Virus record (IMG/VR): IMGVR_UViG_3300030329_003947
Location: 1-24,477 of that record
Reading direction: 5' to 3' (one strand)
Length of the DNA stretch: 24,477 nt
Source of the DNA: a virus
This document shows, one piece after another, positions 9,796 through 18,006 of the stretch. The notes beneath the pieces were generated by a model. That model made no database searches. It worked only from the letters and a program-made list of their open reading frames with translations, and was not told where the DNA came from. The position numbers were made by a program, and so were the translations under genes. Every line of letters begins with the position of its first letter. The stretch's first letter is position 1.

Positions 9796-10757
9796 TAGCT
9801 TTTCCTCATAGCAATGACGCCTAAAGAACGCCCACACACATTGATTTTTTGCACGTTGGGGGCAACCCCTCCTGCACCTGTGTACTCTCCCAAAGCACTC
9901 GCGTAATCAAATCGAGTCACCTGAGAGCCCACAGAACCACTCGTTGTCATGCGATACAATCCTCGAATAACGATGCGAATCGCCCAGATTTGAGTGTCTT
10001 GAGTTGGTGTCCAAAAGCAGCCCCTACACCACGAAGCTTTTGCAACAGCTTCTATTCCGTCCGTCCCGCCTTTTGCGGGAGGTACAGTCAGAGGTGTCCC
10101 TGTATTGGGGCCTGTGCCGCCTTGATTGATCCAAAACTGGTTATACATAATATGCGGAATGGGCATTACCGTATTTGAAGTGTCAGCTTGAACTTGAGTA
10201 TTTGTTTCTGGGTCTGGCTGGTTTGAGAAGTTTGCCCAAGAGCCGCCGCTAGAGGTCTGGTATTGCGGCCAAATAAGCCACATCAATCCTCCAGAAGCAT
10301 CCTTTAGCTTAGCGTTGCCAGACGCTGTATGTACAGTGCTGTTTTGTGGGCGAAAGCCAGAAGGCCAAGGAGAGTCTGTGATGTTGCCCAGCTGAATTTG
10401 CCAATAAACACGAAGAACATCTGTAGTTCTAAGCGTCAGCGGATTGCCTGCAGCAACCGTAGAAACTTGCTCTAGCTCTAACGCAGCTTGAGCGTTTGCC
10501 ACAGCAGTTGTGGTGGCGCCTGCTTTCTCAAAGCCCGCAAAGGTAACTACAATGCTTTTCGCAACATCAGAGGATTTACCTGTATCTGCAGGAGCAGAAT
10601 AAATGTTGCCAACATCGACTCCTTCACTGCGAACATTGTCTGCGTTTATGGTAGCTGTTGCAGTTTCAAATGCCGCAAACTTGGTATCAACACCTTCTGT
10701 TCCTGTTTTGGTAATAACAGAGCCTGGAGTCCAACGAGGATTTGTAATACGAGACAT
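9795..10757 (-). CDS. Probable virion appendage / fibre protein, 320 aa (second of three)
   Basis: The ATG at 10757 overlaps the upstream stop as TAATG. Near the N terminus is KFAAFETATATINADNVR, a pattern of aromatic residues followed by INxxN. It resembles the segment at the same place in the upstream 214-residue protein (KSYDSYKAAINGNLGRDNLP). The body is Ser/Thr/Gly-rich and beta-like, with an aromatic block (MWLIWPQYQ) near residue 160 and two cysteines close together (SWCRGCFW) near 245. The strand IWAIRIVIRGLYRM is typical of a sandwich fold. No catalytic motif is visible. An exposed adsorption or decoration role is inferred from composition and from its place after the large tail protein. 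Confidence 0.7.
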   Translation of the reverse strand: MSRITNPRWTPGSVITKTGTEGVDTKFAAFETATATINADNVRSEGVDVGNIYSAPADTGKSSDVAKSIVVTFAGFEKAGATTTAVANAQAALELEQVSTVAAGNPLTLRTTDVLRVYWQIQLGNITDSPWPSGFRPQNSTVHTASGNAKLKDASGGLMWLIWPQYQTSSGGSWANFSNQPDPETNTQVQADTSNTVMPIPHIMYNQFWINQGGTGPNTGTPLTVPPAKGGTDGIEAVAKASWCRGCFWTPTQDTQIWAIRIVIRGLYRMTTSGSVGSQVTRFDYASALGEYTGAGGVAPNVQKINVCGRSLGVIAMRKS

Positions 10758-11401
10758 TATCTATACCTGTTCATAAGAAACAACTGAAGCCCGCCAAAGT
10801 AAACCTGCCAAAGGTCTGAAGTATTAGACGGAGCAGTAGCGTCAATGCGCCAGAACACTTCAATTGTTTTTTCACCGCCAGCGATGGGCACATCAACCAC
10901 GACATGAACAGGCTGTATTGTGTAGCAATACAGAGGTGAGCGAACAATCTCAGCGCCGTTAACGTGGATTTTAAACTCGAGCCCATAGGGGCGATCCCTC
11001 TGTTCGCCGCCAGCAGCTTGTTGAGTTTTATACAAGTTGTAGCAACCGAATCCCATCAACTCAATGTGAAGGATTCCCTCTTGCATTTGAAGAGCAGAAG
11101 TCTTGTGTAATCTGTACCAGCCACCCTCATATTTATCAGCAGTCCACCCCCCGGGGCCTAAATCAGTACCGCTGTTCACCCAGGTCTTATCGCCTGCCGG
11201 AATCTTTATGTTCTCAGTTAATGAGATAGAGTGAAACGCGTTGCTTGTCGTATGAGTGTTATCGATGACATTGTGGGGAAGATTGTCTCTCCCTAAGTTG
11301 CCATTAATAGCAGCTTTATAAGAGTCATAAGATTTGTTGATCTGGCCAGCATCGACGATGTTGTCAGCGCGAGGCTCTCCTTCATTCCACTTTAAAGTCA
11401 T
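10757..11401 (-). CDS. Probable virion appendage protein, 214 aa (first of three)
   Basis: The start codon at 11401 overlaps the stop of the 728-residue protein by four bases (ATGA). After an N-terminal segment with a Tyr/Tyr/INxNL pattern, the protein is beta-rich. It has repeated aromatic strands such as HIELMGFGCYNLY, CYTIQPVHVVVDVPIAGG and TIEVFWRID, and ends LQLFLMNRYR. This looks like one compact beta-sandwich, perhaps carbohydrate-binding, attached through its N terminus. The N-terminal likeness to the next gene suggests the two share a docking site. No named family was recognised, and the fold is inferred from residue pattern alone. Confidence 0.7.
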   Translation of the reverse strand: MTLKWNEGEPRADNIVDAGQINKSYDSYKAAINGNLGRDNLPHNVIDNTHTTSNAFHSISLTENIKIPAGDKTWVNSGTDLGPGGWTADKYEGGWYRLHKTSALQMQEGILHIELMGFGCYNLYKTQQAAGGEQRDRPYGLEFKIHVNGAEIVRSPLYCYTIQPVHVVVDVPIAGGEKTIEVFWRIDATAPSNTSDLWQVYFGGLQLFLMNRYR

Positions 11402-13584
11402 CTCTTACCTCGAATGATTTTTGTTGCGTTCATTTGATAATCAATCGCATATCCAATCAAGACGATGTCGTTATTGGTCGCAATTTCAAACTGAAAATGG
11501 CTACACGCTCCATCAGCAATGGGGTAACGAATCTCAGTAACGCGAGGGCGCTCCCAAACGTCAGTGCCAACAACCGCAGTATTCCAAACATTCTGAGAGG
11601 CTCGGTCTGGCATCTGCATTTGATACGAGCCGCTGGTGTTCCCAGTCAACTCGTAATCTTTAGTGTACGTAATGGGTATCTTATTGGAGCCTGTAGTCAT
11701 TACATACAGATAGACGTACTTCACGTATTTCTTTTGCTCAGGCCGCGCAAAGTCATGAAACGGACTGCGCCACACGCTGATGGGAGGAGAGCTTCGTGAA
11801 TAAGTGTCTGTGTCTGCGGTGTAAGTGTACCCATTCTGTCGCGCCCGACTAATCACAAACAGTCCAGACTCTTTGGTGACATCACTCAAGGCTCCCGTGT
11901 GATGGCCAAAAATTAGATCACCATTAAGGTTTGAATCAATACATCCGACTGGAAAATCAGAGCTTCTAAGAGAGAAGACCATTTGCTCCACATGAAAGAC
12001 AATGCCCAGCGTAGGCTTGTCTTCTCCATCAGCGGGGAAGTACACATGATACTCTTTCCACTTCTGGCTATATGTTCCCGTAGCTCGGGCCAGGGCGTCT
12101 TTGTTGACGCGATCAATCGTGCTTCTGATTACGTCAGAGATGCGATTGACCTGCACTTCAGACCCCCCGTCCATTGAGCCTGACAAAATATAGATGCCAT
12201 CTTCAGCCATAAAGATGACTCCAACATTTGGAATCGTGGCGATGGTGTTTGGGCTTCGACAAGTAATGCCTTGCCGAAGAGTCGTTACCTGAAAGCCTGT
12301 GGCATAGTCTCCGTGGACTACATCAATGCAACCCTCCCTGAAGACCAGAAGCATATTGTAATAGGCATAAAGGCCCGTTATGGCGCCTCCAGGTCTGCCA
12401 GACAAATCCATGAAAGAGAGCGCTTCAAATGTGTCTGGAGTTCCTGGATAGCTCCAATACAATCGAGCGTCTTCACCGGCGCCTCCGTCAAGAAACAGGC
12501 AGCTTTTGAAAACAGCGCCAAACCGAGCTTTAGGAGCTGGCATTGGGATTGAGTTCTCTTCAGAGGGGGCAAGGCCTGCCAATTCAGAGTCAGAAACTGT
12601 ATCGACAAAGCACTCGTCAATGTTGTTGTCGATTTGTCCAACATACCGAAAGATGCCGTCTCCTAAGGTAGTGTCTGGTTGAAAGAGGCTGGTTTGACTT
12701 CCCCCCTGGTTGTTGGTGCGGTAGATTCTCCTCGCTATTGTTCCTTCAGGCCCTCGGGGAATATCAACCACCAAGCCATACGTAACCTTGTAGTCAGCGT
12801 TTTCCCAATGAGCTAGAGTTGATGCCCCTGAGATGGGGGACTCAGAACCCGTGTTGTTCACAAAGGTTACTTTGTAATAATAGGCAGGCCTTACCGAGTT
12901 GCTAGTGCTGCCCAAGTAGGTAGAATCGGAGTTCCAAGTTCTAAGGTCGGCCGCGCTGGCTGTGGCTCCATTGGGAATAGAGCAGACCCTGCCAATAAAA
13001 TCATCAATAGCAGCGCTGTTCGCACCAGGGTCAAAGTACCCATGATACGCTTCGGGCGGAGAAGGCGCACCGTCCCAACCTACATCATACAACAGATTCC
13101 CAGGTGCTGACGGGAATACTGCATTGTCAATGTTCATAGGCCAGGCAGACCATTTTACAGGACGATTGTAACCATTCAAGATAATGATCCAACGCCCCAT
13201 AGGTACATATTGAGTGCAGGCCTCGGTGACGGATGGGATTTCTCTCCCCGTCTGAAGAACAGCCAATTGATTTTGGTAGTTCTTTGTAAAGAGAAGCGCT
13301 CCCCTAGTCTCATGAAGCATGAACTCTTGGGCGCCGTTATGGCGATTCCATATAAACAAGCTGTCGATACGAGTGGCCCCATTCGAAAGAACAGGGAGAG
13401 CGCTCCAGGGGGCGTATGCTGTTTGTTTGGTGAAAAACTTTTCGTATCCAATTCGGTTGTCCCAAGCGTTAGTGCGGACTTCACGAGTAAAGTTCTGCAC
13501 TAAGTCTGCAGATTCAGGGTCAGCTGGAACCCTTTCGTCAACACCTCTAAGGACAGCGGTTGCAAAACGATGCTCAGTTTTCAT
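11398..13584 (-). CDS. Large beta-rich tail or head-closure protein, 728 aa (propeller-like)
   Basis: The ATG at 13584 has GAGG five bases upstream and lies eight bases after the connector stop. The protein begins with a basic segment containing VLRGVDERVPADPESADLVQNF. It then carries many short beta repeats, with phrases such as LLVFREGCIDVVHG, VGVIFMAEDGIYILSGS and LNGDLIFGHHTGALSDVT that look like successive blades of a beta-propeller. Proteins of this size and style following the connector gene act as tail tube or head-closure components in podoviruses, comparable to the P22 gp10 class or T7 gp12 class. Which one cannot be settled by eye. There are no endoglycosidase motifs or collagen-like repeats. 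Confidence 0.78.
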   Translation of the reverse strand: MKTEHRFATAVLRGVDERVPADPESADLVQNFTREVRTNAWDNRIGYEKFFTKQTAYAPWSALPVLSNGATRIDSLFIWNRHNGAQEFMLHETRGALLFTKNYQNQLAVLQTGREIPSVTEACTQYVPMGRWIIILNGYNRPVKWSAWPMNIDNAVFPSAPGNLLYDVGWDGAPSPPEAYHGYFDPGANSAAIDDFIGRVCSIPNGATASAADLRTWNSDSTYLGSTSNSVRPAYYYKVTFVNNTGSESPISGASTLAHWENADYKVTYGLVVDIPRGPEGTIARRIYRTNNQGGSQTSLFQPDTTLGDGIFRYVGQIDNNIDECFVDTVSDSELAGLAPSEENSIPMPAPKARFGAVFKSCLFLDGGAGEDARLYWSYPGTPDTFEALSFMDLSGRPGGAITGLYAYYNMLLVFREGCIDVVHGDYATGFQVTTLRQGITCRSPNTIATIPNVGVIFMAEDGIYILSGSMDGGSEVQVNRISDVIRSTIDRVNKDALARATGTYSQKWKEYHVYFPADGEDKPTLGIVFHVEQMVFSLRSSDFPVGCIDSNLNGDLIFGHHTGALSDVTKESGLFVISRARQNGYTYTADTDTYSRSSPPISVWRSPFHDFARPEQKKYVKYVYLYVMTTGSNKIPITYTKDYELTGNTSGSYQMQMPDRASQNVWNTAVVGTDVWERPRVTEIRYPIADGACSHFQFEIATNNDIVLIGYAIDYQMNATKIIRGKR

Positions 13585-13592
13585 GAACGCCT

Positions 13593-14879
13593 CTAGTTGT
13601 GAGTCAAGCGAGGACGTGGGCGCCTGTAAACAGCGCTTTGCCTAAAGACTTGTTTAATCCATATTGTTGCTGCACGCGTGAGGCAGCGTTGCTGCATTCT
13701 CATCAACTCATCGTCAGCCTTGAGCTGATACATCTGCGATTGGGGAAGATTGCCGTGTTTGACGAAAAGCTCTTCAACACATCTATAAACCAAATAGCGA
13801 TGAAACTCTGAGGGAAATTCAGGCACATCTGAGTCGTCCAATAGTCGCTGAGGGCGATAGACATAACGAAGCGTTGCCTCGTAATCTTTGTCTTGGCGCG
13901 GATACATTCGGACGCGCTTATATGTCCCCTCATGTTCTGGTAAAGGCTCGGACTCTACCAAGTAAGTGTTGATGTTCTGAAAGGACACGGTGCCTGTAGT
14001 GGTTACACTTGGCGCGTCGTCTGCTGCTTCAGCCCGATAAAACCGATTCGACTGAGGGCCTCGAAAGTAAACACGCTTATACAGGTAATCGTTGTCTGTG
14101 CGCTGTAAATTACTAACATTAATAGAGTTTGTGGTGTTAGGAGTTACCGCTACAGATACAGGGGAGGGGGCGCTCTCCCTGTTCTGCCGAATAAAGGTAT
14201 AGCAGACATCATAGGTGCCAGCCGCAGGACTGGTCCCCGACCCAGCATCGGTAACAGTTGGCTTGAAGCGAGGCTGCGGGAGCGTCACTTCATCATCCAT
14301 TATCCAATCAGTCGGCCGACTAACCAAATCGACATCAAGAGCAAGATGCTCGTCCAGCCAACGATTAAGGTAGCCAAACTCTTGTCGTTCGTTTTCAGGG
14401 CTACGAATACCAAGTGAGAGTACATCAATGGAATCAGCAGGTAAATCAACATAGCGGTGTTTCACTTTGAAGGTGGCACTGCCAGTGCCAATTAAACCAG
14501 GCGCGCCTCCGTTCTTGTTAACCAGAATCGCTTCTGTGTTTGGAGAACCTGACAAGTCAACCGCAAGTATCTCATACTCTCCAGCATTTGCAACATTGTC
14601 TATGATTTCTAAAATCATACCTGCCATGTCTTCAGTGAAGAAGCTGCCGCCAGTCACCTTAACCCTGGTAGAACTCAAGATGGCAGCATTCGTACTGACC
14701 GAGCGGTCAGCTTTGAGTGTGAGCATAAATGTCTTCTGAGCGAAGTTCCATGCGCGGTCAGCATAGAGGTCCAGATAGATCTCATTTATAAACCGTCTCA
14801 CTTCATCTTCATAAGCTGTGACACCAGGGGCATAGTCCAGGATGCTACCAGCCATATCAATCATCTGACGCAAATTCAT
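13593..14879 (-). CDS. Head-tail connector / adaptor protein, 428 aa
   Basis: The start is taken at the ATG at 14879, with GAGG five bases upstream; the in-frame GTG at 14885 overlaps that ribosome site. The N terminus (MNLRQMIDMAGSILDY, then RRFINEIYLDLYADRAWNF) is the typical helical opening of phage head-tail adaptors, where short helices with an FINEAYxxL-like motif form the ring under the portal. The middle is a beta-rich insertion with a fibronectin-like YDVCYTFIRQNRESAPSPVS segment. The C-terminal 100 residues return to helix and basic sequence. It follows portal, capsid and decoration genes and precedes the large tail protein, the expected place for an adaptor. A tail-tube component of the T7 gp11 type is the alternative. 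Confidence 0.75.
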   Translation of the reverse strand: MNLRQMIDMAGSILDYAPGVTAYEDEVRRFINEIYLDLYADRAWNFAQKTFMLTLKADRSVSTNAAILSSTRVKVTGGSFFTEDMAGMILEIIDNVANAGEYEILAVDLSGSPNTEAILVNKNGGAPGLIGTGSATFKVKHRYVDLPADSIDVLSLGIRSPENERQEFGYLNRWLDEHLALDVDLVSRPTDWIMDDEVTLPQPRFKPTVTDAGSGTSPAAGTYDVCYTFIRQNRESAPSPVSVAVTPNTTNSINVSNLQRTDNDYLYKRVYFRGPQSNRFYRAEAADDAPSVTTTGTVSFQNINTYLVESEPLPEHEGTYKRVRMYPRQDKDYEATLRYVYRPQRLLDDSDVPEFPSEFHRYLVYRCVEELFVKHGNLPQSQMYQLKADDELMRMQQRCLTRAATIWIKQVFRQSAVYRRPRPRLTHN

Positions 14880-14890
14880 ACTCACCTCAT

Positions 14891-14930
14891 GAAAGAAAGA
14901 CCCCGCAGGGATGGTGGTCCTACGGGGTCT
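14891..14930 (-). terminator. Terminator-like hairpin between decoration and connector genes
   Basis: On the minus strand an 8-bp perfect stem AGACCCCG/CGGGGTCT (14898-14905 with 14923-14930) is extended by four more pairs after one mismatch. It is followed by TTCTTTC. It sits in the 82-base gap after the decoration gene. The short interrupted U run suggests partial termination or mRNA 3'-end protection rather than a complete stop, because the tail genes continue on the same strand. Confidence 0.7.
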
Positions 14931-14961
14931 AAGGGCGAACAGCGATCACCCAAGGAAGAAA

Positions 14962-15429
14962 TTAAAATCGTCGATAGACCATCATCTCAACAAAGTTGCC
15001 AACTTTGCTTTTTAGAGTCACACCAAAGACAGATTGCCAAGCAACAGTACCAGATGTAGCTTGAACTGGCATTGTACCAACTTCAGCCGCGCCAATGGCG
15101 CCAACTAAAGATCCAGTACCAGCAATAGTGCCAGCTTTTGCTTTAGCAACATAGCCAGCAGTGACTACATCTACCCGTTGACCAGCGGTTGCAGCCGTTA
15201 TCGCTACACCGCAAGCTAAAGGGTTACCCGTAGCAACAGCACCAGCAGCCTCTACTGTATAAGCCGCTTCAGCGCCAGTCTTGCTATCTTCCCAAGCGAC
15301 AACATCACCAATGGCAATTGTGCCGCCAGCAATAAAAGTTTCAACCGTTCTACGGTGAGACATTGTCTCTGAAGTAAGCGGATCTTCTCCCTTTGCTGGG
15401 AGCTTTTGAATTAAATCATTAGTAGCCAT
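14962..15429 (-). CDS. Capsid decoration / head-stabilising protein, 155 aa
   Basis: The ATG at 15429 starts two bases after the capsid stop. The protein is small, Ala/Gly/Thr/Val-rich and predicted all-beta. It contains the phrase ACGVAITAATAGQRVDVVTA and repeated short strands with Gly turns. This resembles the DUF2190-type head proteins found beside many phage capsid genes, in which a loop of about 100 residues of beta structure decorates the shell. Position immediately after the capsid gene supports this, and both genes end before the same terminator-like hairpin, consistent with high-level joint expression. The family call rests on pattern and context. Confidence 0.72.
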   Translation of the reverse strand: MATNDLIQKLPAKGEDPLTSETMSHRRTVETFIAGGTIAIGDVVAWEDSKTGAEAAYTVEAAGAVATGNPLACGVAITAATAGQRVDVVTAGYVAKAKAGTIAGTGSLVGAIGAAEVGTMPVQATSGTVAWQSVFGVTLKSKVGNFVEMMVYRRF

Positions 15430-15431
15430 GT

Positions 15432-16418
15432 TTAACTCGCGTTTGCCAAGACGCCTTGGCTCTTAAGGTGATCAAAGATGAGCTGAGTTCGGCAAATGAT
15501 GTTGGCGCTTCGAGAAGCATATCCAGACACATTCTCAAAATCACTCATGGTGAAGTTGGCATCTGAATCAAACACACATTTGATGTGCTCAGTGTTGAGG
15601 AAATACATAGAGATTTGTTCTGTGCCAGAAGTACCAGCAGGCATATTTGGCGAAACATGCATCATAGCACTGTGGAAGGCCAACGCGAGCTTGCCCCCGT
15701 CCAGAGTAGTCTCGTTAACGAAACGCTCATTAGCAAACAAAAGCTTCTTATAAGCGACATAAGAATCATTTGAGGCCAAGATTAGATTGGGCACACCGCT
15801 TGGGCTGTTGATTTGACAGTTGATATACAACTGAGCCATATCTCCAACATCAAGATTTGCTACACCATTAGCATCAAAATATTGATTGTTAAGCTCAGTA
15901 AAAACATTCTTTGCCAAGCCACCAACAGAGGCAGTTACAGAAGCCGCTGGATACAAGAAGCCTGTAGCAAGATTCTTTCCATCAAGGCTAAGCATCTCGC
16001 TAAGGACAGAAGAGTCTGCCTTTACAGATTGCTTCTCCCATTCCCTTTTGAGCATTCCCATCACGCTTTTGAGGCGAGCCTCAGCGATGGAAAGGATGGC
16101 GCGTGGTCCACGGTTAGAGAGCTCTTCTTTCTTGGTGATAACAATCGGAGCGATGAAGTCGCACCAGTTGAACTCAGCGGTGCGGAGGACATCGCTGACT
16201 GCCAAGTTGATTGGCTCATAGCCAGAACTCAACTGAGTAATAGAGCTGTGCTCTGCGAGGATTAAAGGTCTTTGGATTTTAGAACCACCGTCGATGGTTT
16301 CAATCCCGCCTTTAGCTTTGATTGCTTCAAGAAGTGGTGTCGATACGAAGAGCTGATCGACAGCTTCTTTAGCCAGCACGCGTAGGGTACTGGACAAAAT
16401 ATCATTTGAAATTGCCAT
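15432..16418 (-). CDS. Major capsid protein, 328 aa
   Basis: This is the expected major capsid gene, directly after the scaffold gene and before a decoration protein. The length (328 residues) fits an HK97-fold coat protein. The N-terminal part contains LRVLAKEAVDQLFVSTPLLE, then a loop ending in TAEFNWCDFIAPIVITKKEE. A long helix follows (IAEARLKSVMGMLKREWEKQ), like the spine helix of this fold. Later parts (NLILASNDSYVAYKKLLFAN and HIKCVFDSDANFTMSDF) look like the A-domain strands. The start codon has only a weak GAG ribosome site six bases upstream, unusual for a highly expressed protein, but a 202-base leader precedes it. Identification rests mostly on gene order and length. Confidence 0.82.
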   Translation of the reverse strand: MAISNDILSSTLRVLAKEAVDQLFVSTPLLEAIKAKGGIETIDGGSKIQRPLILAEHSSITQLSSGYEPINLAVSDVLRTAEFNWCDFIAPIVITKKEELSNRGPRAILSIAEARLKSVMGMLKREWEKQSVKADSSVLSEMLSLDGKNLATGFLYPAASVTASVGGLAKNVFTELNNQYFDANGVANLDVGDMAQLYINCQINSPSGVPNLILASNDSYVAYKKLLFANERFVNETTLDGGKLALAFHSAMMHVSPNMPAGTSGTEQISMYFLNTEHIKCVFDSDANFTMSDFENVSGYASRSANIICRTQLIFDHLKSQGVLANAS

Positions 16419-16620
16419 TGTATTCTCATGGAAAAAGGTTCATCGATTTTGTTGGTTACCCAATAGGGTCCGATGTGCCTTGTCCCAGAGGGGGGCGGAT
16501 GTCAATAACTCTAAACGATAATGACAGGAAATGCAAGGAAGAGAGAGGCCAGCCAAGGAAAAAAGCCCGAGGCAAATTCTACAACAAATGCGATCTTTAA
16601 AAAAAGCTGGCCTCTCTCAG
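16419..16620 (-). promoter_or_regulatory. Capsid leader region between scaffold and capsid genes
   Basis: This is the largest gap inside the minus-strand operon. It holds a 13-bp inverted repeat in its upstream half, a short GCC-TCG-GGC stem followed by TTTTTT on the minus strand, and a weak promoter-like pair on the minus strand (TTGCAT, 17 bases, TAGAGT). A TTGACA near 16500 has no matching -10 box. I think it is a processing, termination or re-initiation point that sets capsid expression, but no single element is convincing. Confidence 0.4.
16541..16618. repeat. 13-bp perfect inverted repeat with 52-base loop
   Basis: GAGAGAGGCCAGC at 16541-16553 is the exact reverse complement of 16606-16618. 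On the minus strand the first arm starts two bases after the scaffold stop and is followed by seven Ts, and the second arm is followed by TTCC. A large internal loop contains two T runs. It is not a classic terminator because the loop is long. A transcript end-protection stem or an RNase III-type processing site would fit. Confidence 0.75.
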
Positions 16621-17508
16621 TTAACCTTTCTTATTGCCTTCTAAGTATTTGTAAATAGCCCACGCACCCTGAGATTTAACAGCATCAGGTATCCCTCCCC
16701 CTCGTGCGCGGGATGCGCCGCCTACTCGGAGGCCAGCATCTTTTGCGGCTTTACGATATTTAGCCAGCTCGGCAGCTTGAGTTTGCTGTTGCTCTGAAAG
16801 AGCTTTGCCTTTGACAATCCAATACGCCTTCTCCAATGAGAGAGCCTCATCAGCCATGAGCATCTTAGCGACCTCGTGTTTGTGGTCCATAAGATCAGGA
16901 TGATTTTGTTTGAACTGTTCAAGCTGAAGTTTGCGCGTTTCGATCTCATGTTGTTGTTGAACAGGGCGCATCATCTCCTGAAGCTTCTGAGCTACTTCTT
17001 TCTGAACGCGCTTCTCAAAGCTAGCTTCATCATAAGGATTGAAGTCAATTTCCTGCTCAGCGGCTTCCTTGATTTGTCGATTCCACTCTTCGTTCTGAGC
17101 CAAGCTTTCACGACTAACTTGGAGCATTTTGCGTTCTTTCGCAAGCTCCATTGTCTTCTTTGTGTAGTCTGCCCTCATGTTGGCCATGAGCTTCTTGGCG
17201 TCTTCGGGGAGATTTGACATCACCTCCGCATAATCGATGCCCGTGTGACCACCTTCACCAGACAAGATCTCGTCTTGTTGAATTTTTTCATCTTCAACTG
17301 AAGACTCAATGTAGTCTTTTAAAGAATTTAAAACAGAGTCTCTTCGCTCCTGACGCCCAGCATTTTCGGGTAATGCTTCAAATGATGGAACGTTGTCGTT
17401 GGAGGCATCAGGAGCAGAAGAGTCCTGCACTGGTTCGTTAGAAGTGTTTAAATCCGCGTCTGGGGGAGACGACTCTGTAGGGGTAACATGCTGTTCGACT
17501 TCTGACAT
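16621..17508 (-). CDS. Capsid scaffolding protein, 295 aa
   Basis: The ATG at 17508 directly abuts the upstream stop (TAAATG), with GGAG nine bases before it inside the upstream gene. The first 100 residues are acidic and Ser/Pro/Asn-rich. A long charged coiled coil follows at about 115-215 (ELAKERKMLQVSRESLAQNE, QKEVAQKLQEMMRPVQQQHE). The C terminus is basic and Gly-rich (LRVGGASRARGGG) and ends YKYLEGNKKG. Acidic N terminus, helical middle and basic C terminus is the standard scaffold design, in which the C terminus binds coat subunits during procapsid assembly. Its place just before the capsid gene agrees. No protease domain is visible. Confidence 0.82.
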   Translation of the reverse strand: MSEVEQHVTPTESSPPDADLNTSNEPVQDSSAPDASNDNVPSFEALPENAGRQERRDSVLNSLKDYIESSVEDEKIQQDEILSGEGGHTGIDYAEVMSNLPEDAKKLMANMRADYTKKTMELAKERKMLQVSRESLAQNEEWNRQIKEAAEQEIDFNPYDEASFEKRVQKEVAQKLQEMMRPVQQQHEIETRKLQLEQFKQNHPDLMDHKHEVAKMLMADEALSLEKAYWIVKGKALSEQQQTQAAELAKYRKAAKDAGLRVGGASRARGGGIPDAVKSQGAWAIYKYLEGNKKG

Positions 17509-18006
17509 TTACATTCTCTCCATAAATAGGGTGTCAACCTCTTCAGGTGGTTGCTCATCGGGAGCGATTACTTCTTCTTCAACAACTTCTTCAGGAGCGG
17601 CTGCGTATTCGCTCTTCATAAACCGTTGAAAGTCTTTGTTTTTCGCAAGACTCTTCAGTTGTCCTGCGAGGAGCGTTAGGTCTGAATCATCAGAGATTCC
17701 TTCTATAGCAATATCCAGCTCATCCACACCGGCATCTCGAGCCGCCGCGCTGACAATGTCTAAATACGTGACAAACTCATCAGGGAAGAGATCAACTTCT
17801 TCTTGGAAAGAAGGATAAATCTCTACGTCAGGGAATAAATCAACGACATCATTAAGCGCATCAACAACTGCGTTTAACCGAGTCAAGCTGAAGTCCCCTT
17901 CAGGGGCTCGCGCCATTGTCATTGTCTCTTGGTTTTGATCAACTTGAGCAGCCATGTCCATAGCCATGCCTTCTAACTCAGGTGTGCCCATTGTTTCGTA
18001 CGCCAT
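17509..18006 (-). CDS. Acidic small virion-block protein, 165 aa, function unknown
   Basis: Two consecutive ATGs are possible (18009 and 18006). The second is chosen because GAGG lies six bases upstream and it forms a TGATG overlap with the previous stop. The protein is strongly acidic, with a Met-rich N terminus, a helical middle (LTRLNAVVDALNDVVDLF) and a C-terminal run of Glu/Pro (PEEVVEEEVIAPDEQPPEEV). There are no cysteines and no membrane segment. Located between a zinc-ribbon protein and the scaffold, it may be an assembly chaperone or scaffold partner. This is inferred from charge and position; I recognise no family. Confidence 0.7.
   Translation of the reverse strand: MAYETMGTPELEGMAMDMAAQVDQNQETMTMARAPEGDFSLTRLNAVVDALNDVVDLFPDVEIYPSFQEEVDLFPDEFVTYLDIVSAAARDAGVDELDIAIEGISDDSDLTLLAGQLKSLAKNKDFQRFMKSEYAAAPEEVVEEEVIAPDEQPPEEVDTLFMERM

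Noticed and set aside
16490-16515. TTGACA on the minus strand before the capsid gene
   Set aside because: No -10 hexamer at 16-18 bases; the spacer region is a C run and CAAGGC.
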